From contig NZ_CP009571.1 of the NCBI RefSeq assembly GCF_000764535.1, positions 1,364,001 through 1,428,000 of the forward strand: a stretch of 64,000 nucleotides of DNA. The letters are read 5' to 3'. Positions 63,674 to 64,000 of this stretch are shown one piece after another. Below the pieces are notes generated by a model. It was not told the DNA's origin and searched no databases. It was given only the letters and a program-made list of their open reading frames with translations. Position 1 is the first letter of the stretch, and every line of letters starts with the position of its first letter. Made by a program: the position numbers and the translations under genes. The stretch comes from Sphingomonas taxi. GTDB taxonomy: Bacteria > Pseudomonadota > Alphaproteobacteria > Sphingomonadales > Sphingomonadaceae.

Positions 63674-64000
63674 GCGGCGGCACGACGCAACAATCCTCCC
63701 CCGGCCTGCGGATGGGGGTGGAATACGGGCCGCTGCTCGTCTTCTTCGCGGTCAATTTCCTGTTCCCCGCGAGCCTCGCGATGCGGATCGTCGCGTCGGG
63801 AACGGGCTTCCTCTCCGATCTCGACCGCGCCGGCGCGCTGGTGATCGCCAAGGTGATCGTCGCGACCACCGCCTTCGTCATCGCCACCGTGATCGCGATG
63901 GTGGTGTCCAAGTCGAAGCTCGGCACGATCTCGCCGATGCTATGGATTTCGGGCGGGTTCGTCGTGGTGTTCGGCGGGCTGACCGTCTGGTTCCACGACC
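63670..64000 (+). CDS. Septation protein A / YciB family inner-membrane protein (3' end outside window)
   Basis: Only the first 110 residues are visible. After a short polar N-terminus the sequence GLRMGVEYGPLLVFFAVNFLFP and two further hydrophobic segments (GALVIAKVIVATTAFVIATVIAMVVSK and LWISGGFVVVFGGLTVWFHD) match the start of septation protein A (YciB/IspZ), including the ending LTVWFHD. It begins with GTG overlapping the ftsY stop. The family has five or more membrane helices and affects envelope synthesis and division. Confidence 0.88.
   Translation, partial: MSGGTTQQSSPGLRMGVEYGPLLVFFAVNFLFPASLAMRIVASGTGFLSDLDRAGALVIAKVIVATTAFVIATVIAMVVSKSKLGTISPMLWISGGFVVVFGGLTVWFHD

Overview
The window looks like a chromosomal segment of a high-GC alphaproteobacterium, most probably a sphingomonad (Sphingomonas or close kin). 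The reasons are its GC-rich coding with long antisense open frames, a Caulobacter/Xanthomonas-type TonB receptor, Tat-exported glycosidases, a carA-DUF4177-carB operon, a DUF4170 gene, a YqjD/YqjE/DUF3618 module, and facing pairs of palindromic intergenic repeats. The assignment rests on protein resemblance read by eye, not on a search.

Region 1 (1-26400) is a glycan-utilisation locus. A leftward operon encodes a GntR regulator, a SIS-type glucosamine-6-phosphate deaminase, NagA, a GH2 beta-galactosidase-like enzyme and a fused EIIA-HPr-EI phosphotransferase that runs off the window. To the right lie a TonB-dependent receptor and then exported hydrolases in one direction: GH20 hexosaminidase, GH2 beta-mannosidase, GH3 (with PA14), GH125 alpha-1,6-mannosidase, GH92 alpha-mannosidase and GH29 fucosidase. 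Together these could take an asparagine-linked glycan apart to monosaccharides, import GlcNAc through the PTS and feed it to glycolysis. Candidate operators with AATACC repeats occur before several of these units.

Region 2 (26401-39331) holds a CinA-like domain protein, methionine aminopeptidase, a GNAT enzyme, a PRISE-type reductase, an ABC1 kinase, a GH51 arabinofuranosidase, a single-domain response regulator, two small proteins around twin palindromes, ftsB and enolase, then a small-protein envelope module (YqjD-like, YqjE-like, DUF3618 and one more) and a DUF4170 protein.

Region 3 (39332-49592) is housekeeping: greA, carB, a DUF4177 gene nested in the car operon, carA, a YqeY protein, dnaG and rpoD, which ends in a strong terminator.

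Region 4 (49593-64000) begins with a TonB receptor behind a cobalamin riboswitch, with a divergent DUF3649-PepSY-DUF3325 trio. It continues with the ffh-rpsP-rimM-trmD-rplS gene set, which is split here by a VapBC toxin-antitoxin pair, a thioredoxin-reductase-like flavoprotein and one copy of a repeated ~130 bp intergenic element. The window ends with a DUF924 protein, MtaB, FtsY and the start of septation protein A.

Most unusual: palindromic repeats translated in frame at the N-terminus of GH125 and the C-terminus of MtaB; a two-copy structured element at 52206-52345 and 57457-57587; vapBC coupled to trmD-rplS; and a small ORF with a start-codon hairpin between rpsP and rimM. No tRNA, rRNA, CRISPR array, insertion sequence or prophage was recognised.
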